Origin: Collybiopsis luxurians FD-317 M1
Taxonomy: Eukaryota > Basidiomycota > Agaricomycetes > Agaricales > Omphalotaceae
Reading direction: 5' to 3'
Length of the DNA stretch: 64,000 nt
Assembly: GCA_000827265.1 (NCBI GenBank)
Contig: KN834766.1
Span: 367,061 to 431,060 of the forward strand
The notes under the pieces are model-generated. The model had not been told where the DNA came from, made no database searches, and worked only from the letters and a program-made list of their open reading frames with translations. Positions 33,976 to 47,923 of the stretch are shown here, piece after piece. The position numbers and the translations under genes were made by a program. Every line of letters begins with the position of its first letter. Positions within the stretch are counted from its first letter, which is position 1.

Positions 33976-35245
33976 ATGCTCTGGGATTTTTTCAGCTTTG
34001 TTCAATCCCTCATGCAATCTTCTCAACGCAGTTCTTCTCGATCCTCCACGGAGAAACCGACTTCGCACAAGCATCATTCTTCTCGTCGGTCAGCTTCTTC
34101 TACCGGTGGCTCTCACCATTCCAGTTCTTCCTCTCCTGCTCAGCAGGCCCCCCAGGAAGTCACTGGAACCTTCTTCCCCGCTGCCTCAGGCTTAAGATTT
34201 TCTGAACGCAGCGATTTCACCAAGGTCGAAGGCGACTATGAGGAAGATGAATCGTCCAGTAGTGACGATGACCGCCGCGAACCACAGAGAGGAGAAAGAC
34301 CTCCGCCTCGTCGAGACTCTTCCACTCAGCCTCCTACACATGCCCCTGGCACAACAGTCAATGGCGCATTTTTTGCCTCGGCGCACGATTTTGCGTTTGA
34401 GGGGAAGGCTAATTTTCGCTCTGTGAAAGGTAACATGAAGAAGATAAAGCGTAGAGACTCTAGACCCGGGAATAACTTTGAAATGGCTTCGCCTCTCCAG
34501 GACTATCGCTCTCCGCCTCCGTCTTTTCATCATTCTGAACGTCCTCCTAATGCGGCCTATCCGATACGCCAAGAGAGAAAAGGGCCTTATATCGAAGGCG
34601 ACTTTTTCGCGGATGCCCATAACGGTTCTTTCAATGGCAAGCACGAGTTCACTCGCATCGAAGGGGACATGGTCCAGTATCAAAGGGATAGCTCAAAGGT
34701 ACACAAATATCCTGCTCAGAGCGCTTATAGTCTATATCATGGTATAAATATATTCTTTTCCGTGTGTAATTTTCATTCACCATTTGTGCTACAGGCTCCT
34801 CGCACAACGGTGGGGAGAGTATTGGCAGGCCCCATGGATGTAAGTACTTCTCTAGATAGCTACATGTAGCAACTAACAATCATTGTTGAACGATAGACGA
34901 TGCCATTGGCATGTCGTCAAACTCTTCCGGCTACCACACCTCCCGCAATCATAGCATACCTGGAGCAGCGGCTGGGTCAAGTTATACTCCTACTTCCACC
35001 TCTTACTTGACGCATTCCAACGGATCTCAAGCTAGCTACAATCACAATACTCGTAAGCTTTGACTTTGTAGATGACCGTATGTAGCACTGATGGTTGTAA
35101 AGGGGGTCATGCCATGTCGCATCGTGGCCCTTCAGCTTCAGGAAATTATCCGCCTCCGAGTCGGTCCCATACTCTCCCCATATATACACCTCCTGCCAAC
35201 TCGAGTGGCAATACCAGCTATCCATATGACCCTTATCGCTACTAG
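33976..35245 (+). CDS. low-complexity protein with three F-x(n)-F-x2-V/I-x-GD repeats
   Basis: Four exons (33976-34741, 34795-34839, 34897-35052, 35103-35245) sum to 369 codons plus stop; reading frame and composition stay consistent across all joins. After a Ser/Arg-rich N-terminus come three related units: GTFFPAASGLRFSERSDF then TKVEGDYEEDESSSSDDD; GAFFASAHDFAFEGKANF then RSVKGNMKK; GDFFADAHNGSFNGKHEF then TRIEGDMVQ. The C-terminal third is rich in Ser, Tyr, Gly, Asn and Pro and ends YDPYRY. There is no membrane segment or signal. The units resemble short aromatic/GD motifs found at the N-termini of some agaricomycete proteins, but function is unknown. An acidic variant of the motif is also in the bHLH factor at 20.6-22.4 kb. 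Confidence 0.75.
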
Positions 35246-36932
35246 GTCACCACAAGTCGATTCAGTCTTTCGATGTACTTGTAGTTTTAATTATAGCTAT
35301 GTCAACTTCTTCCTCCTTTGTATATTTCGATTCCAACGATGTACTGGGTGCCTATGCCTATTTTTTTTTCATGCTCAGGTTCGCAGCTAGGTGCTCGAAT
35401 GCTCTGCGTATATAGCCCAATTTTGCGTCATTGATACTGAGTAATTATTGCTGTACCTATATATCTTGCTTCTATATATTACTGCTCTTGACGATGGACC
35501 GACGAACATGGGAAGCATAGGCATCTTGACTTTTGGACTCTTGTCTGTTAAATTTCCCACAATGGAGAGAAAGTTGGCAGTTTTCTTCGGGATCGTGTTT
35601 CCAAACATCCCGTCGACGTTTGACGATTTCTTAGGTCAGTCAAATTATCTACTTCCGGGCCTCGGCGACGTACTACTGTTGGTGACTTCGTACCGCGTCT
35701 TCTCCTCCCTTCTCCATGCGCCAACTATCAAGAAAGGATGGTTTTAATTAAAGCAAGTCTGATGAAAAGAAATAGAGCAGAGAGGAAGAATCGGGCTTAA
35801 ACCGTTCTGGTTTACGCAAGGCTGATACCAAAGGTGAGTTCGCAGTTACTTTCCCTTCTATTGTACTTCGCTGAGGCCATTTCTAGTACCTAGTGCTGCA
35901 GAGATGTTTAGACCTCGAGGGGCCAGGGAATTTACTCAGTCAGAAAGGAACAAAGTGAAATAAAGAGCTACGCGTCAGCAGACTGCGCAGCCCGTGTAAA
36001 GAAAGAAGATGAGAAAAATATCAAGAGAGTACTTAACTGCACCGAGTCTTCGCTCGGCACTTCTTGTGAAACTCTTTTGGGAACTCTGGCGTCGCAGAGC
36101 TTCTTGCCGAGTTACTTAAGACTTCATCGAGTCTGTTTTATGCGCGTTTTCGAGACCAGAAGATTTTATCAGAAAAGAAAACCTCTGTTTATAAGGAAAA
36201 TGAGAGTGTAGGAGAGAAAGGCTCGTTGTCATGAGAATGCGCCAAATTGCTGTCAAAAAATGATTAAAAGAGTCCTTCAAGTTGGGCAACCAAAGTCGGT
36301 CAGATCGGACTCGGCACGGATAACCGCTTAAGCGCTTAAGGCTCCCCAGACCTCGTCTTCTCCTCCCTTCTCTAGGCACTATCTTTCAAGAAGGAGAATT
36401 TGAGCGAAAAAGAAGCCGATCGGGGGAGTTGGAGGGAAGGATCGTGAGTATGGGTGGTATGGGTGAGGAGCTGGTTGACGAAATCCGCCTGCCTCCTTTG
36501 TTAATTTGTTATCCAAACCTACTCCTCCTTGTTCGTTTCAAAGCAAAACACCCTCGGTGTATTCCACGTTCAGCTTGAGCACTATACATCTCTTTATTCC
36601 TTTCTTTTTGCTCATCGTACTAGGGATAATCGCGTCGTCGCATTATCCTGTCTACTCGTCTCCCTCCCTGTTTCCCTCATCTTTTCTTGCACACACCTCC
36701 TCGTCGTACCTCTTTTCTTGCGCTGATTAGATATAAACTGACTGGACACCAATGCGAGATTGTCGGTTTACAAGAGCACTGACTATCCCTAACACAATCT
36801 GGAAATCGAGGCAGAGAAAAATAAGTAAGGAAGGATGGAAAGTAAATTGTACAAAAGAGAAGGAAGGGATCGAGCGAGGTGTGAGTATACTTATGTAAAT
36901 CGGGAAGAGTAAATGAAAGTTGGAAAGAGGCG
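35246..36932. other. intergenic, no supported gene
   Basis: 1.7 kb with no convincing gene on either strand. A 14-bp palindrome CTTAAGCGCTTAAG lies near 36,326. No tRNA-like arms were found. Confidence 0.5.
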
Positions 36933-37232
36933 ATGAGCGAGTCTAGCGAATCGACCAAGAGGCTCGATCGTCGGGCCAAGGAGGTTGAATTGAGGTTGAG
37001 CGACATTGAACGTCGATCTTCAATTCTAGTTTTAGTTTCAAGAACTTTATCTGGGACTCAGCAACGGCCGCGGAAACGATTAAGCGCGTCGAAATCTCTT
37101 CTCGTATTCTCTGTTATCAGCGGGGCGTCGTTCTTTGTTCAGATGATGCTCTTGGATGATCACATATTTCAAAGGTACAAGCAAAAGGAAGCGCTTCCTC
37201 GAACGGGGTACGTTCCGTATTCTCAATCCTAG
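36933..37232 (+). CDS. possible small membrane protein, 99 aa
   Basis: An uninterrupted ATG-started frame. The N-terminal half is highly charged and helical (TKRLDRRAKEVELRLSDIE, coiled-coil-like); the middle is basic; then one hydrophobic segment (LLVFSVISGASFFVQMMLL) could span a membrane, followed by a short charged tail. No family recognised. The order of charged helix, basic patch, single membrane span is plausible for a small organelle or ER protein, but the frame could also be chance. Confidence 0.35.
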   Translation: MSESSESTKRLDRRAKEVELRLSDIERRSSILVLVSRTLSGTQQRPRKRLSASKSLLVFSVISGASFFVQMMLLDDHIFQRYKQKEALPRTGYVPYSQS

Positions 37233-37711
37233 GGGCCTGGTGTAGTACACGTGCAGTTTCTTTCAAATTCTTCTGGTCAGCAGGAGAGGAATGGTCAACA
37301 ATAAGCCGGTTTGCATGCTGGCGAAATCCCCTTCTACGCCTCTGAAGTGGCTAAAAGGTTGCATGCAGGCAATTTGAGCGCTGAACTTGAACGGTCACTT
37401 GTTTCCAGTTGATATACTATCTGTTTCCCATCCAGGATAGGGCGTCTATACGCTTAAAATCTAAAGAACCCTTCGTAAAGCAATATCAGAACGGCTTACT
37501 CGATTTGGACTTGCTCCGAATCCGGTCACTCCCCAGGAATTTCTAAATGGATGCAGTCAGCTGGCATGTATGCTGTCGGGTGATTGGGTGGGTGTAGCCT
37601 CTGATAAGTACGATATATAACCGGCGCGAGGATATAAAGCAGTCAGGCATTCAGGTCAGAGTCGCATACATATCCAATTCTTCGCCGACTCACAGACTCA
37701 CACTCACACTC
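37233..37711 (+). promoter_or_regulatory. promoter region of the monooxygenase gene
   Basis: GATATAAAG at about 37,632 lies roughly 80 bp upstream of the ATG at 37712, a good TATA position. Short CACTCACACT repeats sit just before the start. Confidence 0.55.
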
Positions 37712-39689
<1,978 letters not shown>

Positions 39690-40417
39690 CATCAACTTGA
39701 CACAAGTGGTCGTTGAGCACAAACTCTTCGCTCTGATGTAGTATTATAACTTACTATATTATATGTACAAGTATTTCGAACCCACTACAGTGCGTTCGTG
39801 CGCAGATGAATAATTAGGTTGTAAAATATTCTTCACAAACGCGTACATGCCAGAAGTCCCGTAAACAAAACGCTGGTTCGCGAAAGACTGATTTACTGAT
39901 ACAGTGAAGACAATTATGGGCCACGTTGTACATGTTAGGCCAATTTTCAAAGAACGGCATGCATCGGCAGACTTCGCGGCTGACGGTGTTTGCTTAGCCG
40001 CCAACCGTTCAATATTTGAGCCGGTCATCGGCAGGGCTCCAATAGACTTGCAGTGAGTCGTGCGACCGGCAATTGTTTGATTGAAATGTCTCCAACCGGC
40101 TCCTCCAAAGTGTGATGTCAAGGCTGCGTAGCTTTCCTCATGTATGACCATGAAGAGACTATATTCTCTGTGATGCGGCAGGGAGACCTAATATTCAAAA
40201 AACTAATGCATATATCTACATGGCGCGTACTAGATACGAATAGGGTCTTCTCTTCTGGGCATTAGCGCTCCAACCCACCTTAGTGGATACCAATATGAAT
40301 AGATGAGTGGTACAAATACATCTCGCCGTCTGTGAGCTTGATCTCCGTTCCCGCTGACATACGTGTATGGAGTACAGGGGGGGGGGAGCATTTGGTGCAA
40401 GTTGAACAATCCCAGTG
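39690..40417. other. intergenic, no gene seen
   Basis: Contains the 3' ends of two convergent genes. A run of about ten G lies near 40,378. No other feature. Confidence 0.5.
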
Positions 40418-41638
40418 TCAAATTGTGTCCTATCGACGTGATTTGCATGTCAGTATTCTGTGGTCGCCCTTATATAAGCCATGACCCACCTTCACTTGAG
40501 ACCACTGCTCAACAAGATTTTTAACTCGTTCCCTCAAACTTTCTTTGCACGATTCACAAACCAGATCATTAGCCAACCGATGAAGAGACGATTCCAGAAA
40601 TCCAGCCGATATATCTAAGAATAGGTCAGAGGCAAGTGGACACTCGGTCAGTGTAATATCATAGAGTAATGCATACCAGGTCGAACATCCCATGCAAGAC
40701 GAGCGGAGGCCAAAGCCCGAGCACGTGTCAGAGAGTTCTGCTGTTCCGGGGTACAAGTAGGAATCGGCGCGTGCGGTTGTGGTGGCTGCAACAAAAGCTA
40801 TTCATGAAGCGTCAGCGTATAACTGGATTGCACTTTGTAACTATCCCTCACCCGTTTCAAAGCATCGCAGCGTCCAACGTGCAAGAAGAATAACTTGCGG
40901 AGGTATATGGGGCCCATAGCTTCTGCCATCTGGTCGTCGAGTTTTGAAAGATCAAACGACAGTAAATGGGGAGACGTCGAGGTCGCCAATTCGAGGAGAT
41001 CATGACTGGCTGCGAGGGTATATACCTCTATCGGCGAGATCGGAGCATATGAAAGAAGTTGATTGTAGAGCGGGGTGTGATCCGTAATGTGCGCCTTGGG
41101 CAGCATGCCGTATAATGGGAGCTGGTTAACAGCGTCCGATAGTGTCTTGAACGGAGGTGAGTACTGCTCCGAAGGTATATTATAGACAAGATGAAGGATA
41201 ATATTGAGAACTGAGGAGGATTCCGGAACGTGTATGACCAGATTGGTGGTCTGTTGCATAGAGGGCATTGGGATTAAAAATCGGAATCGATTGTCCGAAG
41301 CGGCTAGGACAATATGGGAGTGGACGTAAAAGAGGACCAAATCGGTCGTAGAGAACGCGATATCAGGAGGAAGAGCGTGCCATCGTTCTTGAGCGGGAAA
41401 GGCAGTCGAGATGGAAAAGCCGGCGGGGTGATCAAAGATGTCCTCCGATTTTCGTGGATTATCAACCTGGAAGGAAAAGAGTGATGAGAAAGCCCGAGAG
41501 GCAGGAAAATAGAGAGCGTGTGTGTCGCACTGGACTCAGTGGAGTCGGGGCTTGCACAGGAGGCACGGAGCTACCAGTTGACTCTGATAAATTGTTATTT
41601 CTTAGGTCGGAAGACTGAACAATGGAGTCCCAGTCCAT
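40418..41638 (-). CDS. BTB/POZ-like domain protein, copy 1
   Basis: Five exons (41638-41531, 41466-40852, 40785-40677, 40614-40490, 40429-40418) give 322 residues; the last exon is only 12 nt and encodes DTI plus stop. After a Ser/Pro-rich N-terminus the BTB fold begins with DIAFSTTDLVLFYVHSHIVL, followed by LAASDNRF, IHVPESSSVLNIILHLVYN and a helical C-terminal part (DLLELATSTSPHLLSFDLSKL, YLRKLFFLHVGRCDALKR). A C-terminal helical extension carries a CESCKESLRERV element. BTB domains mediate dimerisation and often recruit cullin-3 ligases; whether that holds for this large agaricomycete family is not established. The tandem copy lies at 43789-45012 with identical exon structure. Confidence 0.82.
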
Positions 41639-43788
41639 ATCAATCAACGAACCTAGGAAACAGGAATTTATCTGGGGCTACAGGCAGTGAAAGAGAAGAC
41701 AGAGGAGTTGACGTTCAAATGCGGGGGCAGCACAAGTGAAATTCTGCGACCATCTTTCATTTTTTATAGCGGGAGTTTTCCAACAGATTACGTAAACAAC
41801 AACGATAGAATCTCGACAAAGCGTGCAAGTATGAACTTCAATCCGAATCCAAAAAATTCATAGCCGGTTGGTTTTTTGATTCATTTTTGCAGTGCAAGCG
41901 TGAACTGTTGGAGTCTTGACTACATCTCGACGTAATAATTAGGTTTTAGAACTCAATTTTTTTTTTTTTTTTTTTCAGCGCAATCCTCAAGGCAATGCGA
42001 AGGAACATGAAAATTTTCTTGAGTTGTTTACGTCTTCTTACGCCCGATTCGAAAGGCCCGCAGTTTGTCTCCACCTGGCCTGCATTCTCGAGTACCACTT
42101 TTGGTAAGCGCCGGGCGCTAAAAAGCTCCGGTATGTACCATGCCGCTTAGGTATTGATTTTGATCCGGGTTCATCTGATTTCGCCGGCAATCAATCTTGT
42201 ACCGAACTTGTTTCCTTCTCCCACCTTCTCTACTTTTCTTACATTCATTCTTCTCCGTTCTTGAAGAGCCGATGCGTGGAGTTGATATATATTCAGTGGA
42301 CAGCCGTTAGAAAAAAGTTGACTGCGGACACACCCATGGTGTATAGGCAGAGCTATTATCGATTATCGATCATTCTTCGCGAAGCTGCAAACCGTTCATA
42401 TGGACGTTCAAAGTCAATCGTAGGCCATATATACTTTTTTCTTATGTAGATTCGTATTGGTCTCTCTGACAGGTATTGCAAAAGAACTGCCAGATTAGTC
42501 AAAGATTGTTTTAAGACTATCGACAGTCAATCCCTCGTTTCCGTTTATGCATTGGAACCACCCAACTCTCCCAGTCGAACTTTGACATAAGAACCGAGAG
42601 ACTGAGCGGGGAAGGCGAATTTTTCAGTTTGTAGAGTTCCAAGAGACTTCAATTCTACATTTACACTGGAGGCAGCCCCTTTTCGAAATTCTTGTGCCGT
42701 GGAAAAAAAAAGTATAAACGTCACAGCATTTCACTTTATCAATTATGGCTCCAGTTCCCTGGGATGTGAACCGCTTGTTCGCTCTCTATTCACAGATTTG
42801 ACTTCTCTAATTGCTCAGAATGACTCGAAGGTAGAAAATTTACTGTCACGGCAAGTTTACCGTTGGTGAATCTCGATGTTGGACTTCCGACTGTTTTCCG
42901 ACTGTTCGAACTTCTCCGCATGGGTCCCCCAGCCAATATCAGATTTCGGACCTTCCGGCGGATAAACCTTGATCCCGTGGGACAGAACGTCGGCCGTGGA
43001 GATCCAGCGAGTACAGTAAGTTACCGACTTAATTGCAATAGGGTCAAAATTGAAACGAAAGTCAGTGGCCACTAACTTCGAGTGATGGACTCTCACAAAC
43101 TTCTTCAACAAAAGGCACCGAGTCGTCATCTACAGAAGTAGGCCTTCAAAACACGAACACGAGGTCAGCCTGGAAATTTTTGTTTTTCTTTAACGTCGAT
43201 TGAAGATCGATGAGCAGTCTGACCTTGGTGGCAAGAACCCGGTAAAGTGGATTTGAATCGATTTCTGAACTTTGCCGGCTTCACCAAGTCATCCAGTCGG
43301 GCCCGAAACCCTTATTCAAACGTATGTACGAGTATCTCGAATCCACTTCGACGACATGTGAAAAAATCACAAGTTGATGATCGGACTTCGATGCCTGGGA
43401 TCGTGCGCAAATCCTGCTACTATTAGAAGAGCGTTCTCAATAAACACGTCAACATCTACCTATTATATCATGCTGGTTTACCTCGCGAGTTGCGGTATAG
43501 TATCACTCAACTTCTCCTTCGCCATCACCAATGAATAAATTCATAACACACCGAGTGTGACCTCGAGGCCACTTTCTCGTAGGAGTCTTCAACACGAGTG
43601 CATATATTTACATGATGCATACTAGGGTATTCCCTTCTGGATGCCAACACGATTCAAGCCACGTAAATACCACAGATGAATGACCCAACTTGATCTCGTC
43701 CTCCGAGTCTGTAATCCTTCCCGCTGTGTGCGCCATGTTTGACAGTACTGGAGAAGAAGCGTTCGGTACAAGTTGGTCCGCCGTAGTA
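41639..43788. other. duplicated flank of the BTB genes, no intact gene
   Basis: No supportable gene. Several stretches match the region upstream of copy 2: TATTGATTTTGATCCG near 42,150 and 45,330, TTACGTAA/CAACAA near 41,788 and 45,160, and a longer diverged block at about 42,600-43,050 and 45,680-46,090. A T19 run lies near 41,958. Confidence 0.55.
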
Positions 43789-45012
43789 TTAAATGGTGTT
43801 CTATCGACGTGGTTCGCATGTCAATATCATACTCACTAAAATATAACCCACCTTGATTTGAGACCATTGCTCAGCGAGATTTTTAACTCGTTCCCTCAAA
43901 CTTTCTTTGCATGATTCACAAACCACATCATTGGCCAACGGAAGAAGAGATGATTCCAGTAATCCAACCGACATATCTAAGAATAGGTCAGAGGTCAGTG
44001 GACACTCAGTCAATAGAATATCATGGAATAATACATACCAGGTCGAACATCCCAGACAAGGCGAGCAGTGGCCAAAGCCCAAGCACGTGTCAGATAGTTT
44101 TGCTGTTGCATGGTACAAGTAGGAATCGGCGAATGCGGTTGTGGTGGCTGCAACAAAAGCTATTCATGAAACGTGAACGTACAGTTGGACTGACCTTCAT
44201 AACTATATCTTACCCGTTTCAAAGCATCACAGCGTCCAACATGCAGAAAAAATAACTTGCGTAAGTAAACCGGACCCATAGCCTCTACCATCCCATCGTT
44301 AAGCTTTGAAAGATCGAACGAAAGCAAATGGGGGGAGGTCAAGGTCGCCAATTCGAGAAGATCATGTTTGGCTGCGAGTGTGTATACTTCGATCGGCAAA
44401 GTTGGTGCGTAGGAAAGAAGTAAATTGTATAGCGGGGAGCGAGCCACAATGTGCGCCTTGGGGTGTATGCCGTAGGATGAAAGGCGGTCAACAGCGTCTG
44501 ACAGTGTCTTGAACGGAGGAGAGTACTGTTCACAAGGCATATTATAGACAAGATGAAGGATTATGTTGAGGATCGAGGAGGTTTCCAATACGCGTATAAC
44601 CGGATCGGTGGATTGTTGCATAGAAGGCGGTGGTATCAAAAATCCAAATCTGTTCTCTGAAGCGGCTAGGATAATATGAGAGTGGACGTAAAACAAAACC
44701 GAATCGGTCGTAGTGAAAGCAATATCAGGTGCAAGAGCATGCCATCTTGCTTGAGCGGGAAACGCAGTCGATACTGACAAGCCGGCGGGGAGATCGAAGA
44801 TACCCTGCGACTTTTGTCGATTATCAACCTAGGAGAGAATAGCAGTATAAGAGTCTAGAATATAATAAAGAAGAAATAATTAAATTCTTACGCACCGGAC
44901 TCAGCGGAGTCGGGGCTTGCAAAGGAGGCACGGAGCTATCGGCTGACCCTGATAAATAGTTATTTCTCGGGTCGGAAGACTGAAGAACCAAGTTCCAGTC
45001 CATAATTTCCAT
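43789..45012 (-). CDS. BTB/POZ-like domain protein, copy 2
   Basis: Five exons with the same boundaries as copy 1 (45012-44896, 44828-44214, 44147-44039, 43976-43852, 43800-43789) give 325 residues, ending NTI where copy 1 ends DTI. The domain again opens with SVLFYVHSHIILAAS, followed by VLETSSILNIILHLVYN and YLRKLFFLHVGRCDALKR. Exon 2 is exactly the same length (615 nt) in both copies. An alternative start at 45003 exists; 45012 was taken as the first ATG in frame. Both copies look intact, so both may be expressed. Confidence 0.82.
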
Positions 45013-46569
45013 TGACGACCTACGAGACAGGTTTGCTCCAGAGTACCATGCAGTGAAAAAGAAGACCGAGGAGTTAATGTTGAAATGGGAGTAGTTCTGA
45101 CCGTCACTTATATAAAGAATGAAAAGGTGTCGGATCACTTTTCACTTTTCACACAAATTACGTAAGCAACAAGTTTATCACTGGTACTCGACGATGGAAG
45201 TCTCAACATGCAAATTCAGCAGCGAGAAGCAAGCCCTAGAGGCGGACTCTTTTTATCCCACAACTGAGAATTTGTACAATTTGTCTCCTGCACTCTCGAG
45301 TAACTTACCGCTTTCGCGCGGCGCTAGTATTGATTTTGATCCGAAATTATATATGGAACTTGCTAGAACTTGTTCCCTTCTCCGCTTTTCTTTCCTTTTC
45401 TTTCCTTTTCTTTCCTTTTCTGCCTTCCAGCCGACACTTGACTTTATTCTACTAAGGCTAAAGAAATAGGTCCAAGATCTGGTAACATATTCTGGCGAAC
45501 GAGATGCACGATAGTTAGATGAATCTAACTACTTAGATCCGTGATGAAATCGATTACTGATCATCGTGTCATATTGCGATTTCACAGATTTCCAGCTTTG
45601 CCACTGTCTAGTCAGGAAGTAAAGGCGAGGTAACGTATATGTAGCATCACAGTCTCAGTTCCTCATAGTTGAACTTCGACTTCTACATCGAGAAGGCGAG
45701 TGCACAGCCGGACAGTTGAGTTCCTAGTCAAGAGCTTAAAATGCTATACGGTCTCGCTTTTCCTGAAATTCTGCGGCGTGGAACAGCGGGAACATCTTTT
45801 CATTTTTACGACATTCACGCTATCAATTACCACTTCAGCTAACTTGAATGGGAAAATTTCTTTACATTTGCACTCCGCTTATCCTACAGTTCATTTGCCT
45901 ATCGCTCTTGATGACTCAAAGGCCGAGAGGAATTTTTTGGCTTTGCAACTAAGCCCATCGTCTATCGTCGAAACGAGTCTCAACTTCCTCTCTTTTTCCC
46001 TCTTGAACTGCCTTATCGAAGAATTTCTCTGGATGGGAATCTCATGATCACTGAGTTCGGACTTTGGCCCAAGCTTGGTCGGATCCAGGATACGCGACGT
46101 AAGTATTAAACTGATTTCGCTCAGCTGGCTGTTATTAGCCTGTAAATGAATTTTCCCTTACCCTGACGTGCGGAACATGGGGTTTGTTTGTTTTTTTTTT
46201 TTTCATTTAGACGAATCGATAAGCAGTTGTCTGAACGTGCTATCAATCCGCCTGTCATAGTATTCGCACAAGACCAGTAATCCATCTCACCTTAATGCTT
46301 AAGACCCGACGAATCCTGTACCTCAAGATCCTAAATGATTGCGCTGACCTCGTATTATATTCTAAGCTTTTCTCGGCAGACTTAAACCGCCCGTGCGTGG
46401 AAGATCTAAAGACAAAGCCTCTAACAAAACCAGGCTTCACACTTACAAGAGAAAGTCAACGATTTTCAGTTTTAAGTCAGTATTGTTACAGTACAAAGTA
46501 GGATCCCAGGGCGATCATGATACAGTACAGGTCTATCAAACCATTGCTTCGATCAACACCACGGACCGC
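45013..46569. other. second copy of the BTB upstream block, no intact gene
   Basis: Diverged duplicate of 41.7-43.1 kb as described there. A 10-bp TTTTCTTTCC unit repeats about four times at 45,386-45,420. No gene supported. Confidence 0.5.
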
Positions 46570-46992
46570 TCACTCGGTCGTTCCTTCGATGTTCTGCTCC
46601 TTGTAAGCAGTCTCTTTTCCAGTCTGTTGAAATCGTTAGCATACAGGTAGGCGAAACATCCAACATGTAGGACCGACATTATCATTGCGAATAACATAGC
46701 GAGGGTCGTCAGCGGAGGCCTACATAATTCTATGAGCGTTGAGTAGAAATTTGCAGACGGACAAGGACATACATTCACTCTAACGCCAGCGTCACCGGCG
46801 GGTTGCTTGCTGGTAACAACCTCGGTAATCTCGCCTTGAGTAGTGGTACTGACGTTCCCACCGCCGACGGGCTGGTATTGGACGTGGTCCCCAGTCTAAA
46901 CAAACGGTTAGAGTTGGCAGGCAGACAGAAATTGTATCTAGCGTCACTCGTACCTCGTAAGTAGGGTTAACGTTCTTGGATTGAGAAGGCAT
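46570..46992 (-). CDS. Hva1/TUDOR-type small protein, 85 aa
   Basis: Four exons (46992-46954, 46895-46773, 46719-46678, 46623-46570) sum to 85 codons plus stop. The protein matches the fungal hypervirulence-associated TUDOR-domain family: a GDHVQYQPVGGG opening strand, an alternating strand TQGEITEVVT, then ASADDPRYVIRNDNTGKETA followed by YKEQNI. The last of these is split by intron 3. Despite the family name, it is common in harmless basidiomycetes and its cellular role is not known. The fold is a small beta-barrel. TATAAATA about 95 bp upstream (47085-47092, minus) is a plausible TATA box. Confidence 0.82.
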
Positions 46993-47092
46993 TATAAGAA
47001 AAACGTTTGCGCGAGGAGTAGAGCTTTCGATACCAAAAAAAAAAAGCGAGTTTAGCGATAGAGACAAACGTACCTTTTCTGCCGTATTTATA

Positions 47093-47923
47093 CGCTAGTG
47101 GCACACAGCTACCATAGCTGATGATGCTTGGTTTGTGTAAATGTTAGCGATGAAGACGTCTCTGTGATGTATATGCTAGCATCACCAATGACCTATCGAG
47201 AATTAAGCAACCCCCAAATTTTGAGACATAACGCAATCATCAATGGACATCGTCAAGCGAGAGTGACTAAGTACGCATTGTTTGTGTCATAATATTGATA
47301 AAATCAAATTCTAGGATGAGGCTGTTCGGATTCAATGGGCTCGAAAGGTGACACAAGCGGCAACGAGGTCCTAGTAGTTATGAAGAAGCAGCAAACTGAG
47401 AACACGATGTGGTAGTAGTGCGCAACGGCTGTTCATTTTAAGTCTTGCTCTCCTTTGCCGTAATACACTTCCTTACTTCCTTCGTTGATTTACCCGTGCA
47501 TTCGTAGAAGCAGCAGCGTTGCATCAGACCCTTCTTTTCTTAAGGAATTAATGCTCTCGGACTCTATATCCCCTAATGATTATACCGCGTCGATATCGGT
47601 GTAAGGGCGAAACCAGGCTCGCATTGAACGGGCGCTAAACTGTCTTTATGAGGCAGCAAATCCTGCGTGGACAATGTTCGCGTAGTGTCTACAGAGTATA
47701 TGTACAATTCTAAGCTACAGACTGCGTGGACAAAATTCAAATATTGCTTCTTGTCTACATTTCCGCGATGAGAAAAGAGAAAGCGAGAACCGTGGTCCTA
47801 AGTGCCAGAATCGAGAAAGAAGAGAGTCGTGAAAAGCCATGTACACTGATAAATATGATACGGCAATGTACAATCGAAGGAAGCGAAGTCGAAAAAGCGG
47901 CAAGGAAGCGGATCAGCTTATTT
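47093..47923. other. intergenic; 3' flank of the DUF6697-type gene
   Basis: No gene. From about 47,720 rightward the sequence matches the decayed duplicate from 56,264 (CAAATATTGCTTCTTGTC here, CAAATACTGCTTCTTGTC there), so the duplicated unit includes this flank. Confidence 0.5.

Noticed and set aside
35246..36932. Possible gene in the gap after the acidic-motif protein
   Set aside because: Only short frames with no consistent splicing or motif on either strand.
45386..45420. TTTTCTTTCC repeats as a regulatory element
   Set aside because: Ordinary short tandem pyrimidine repeat; no gene starts beside it.
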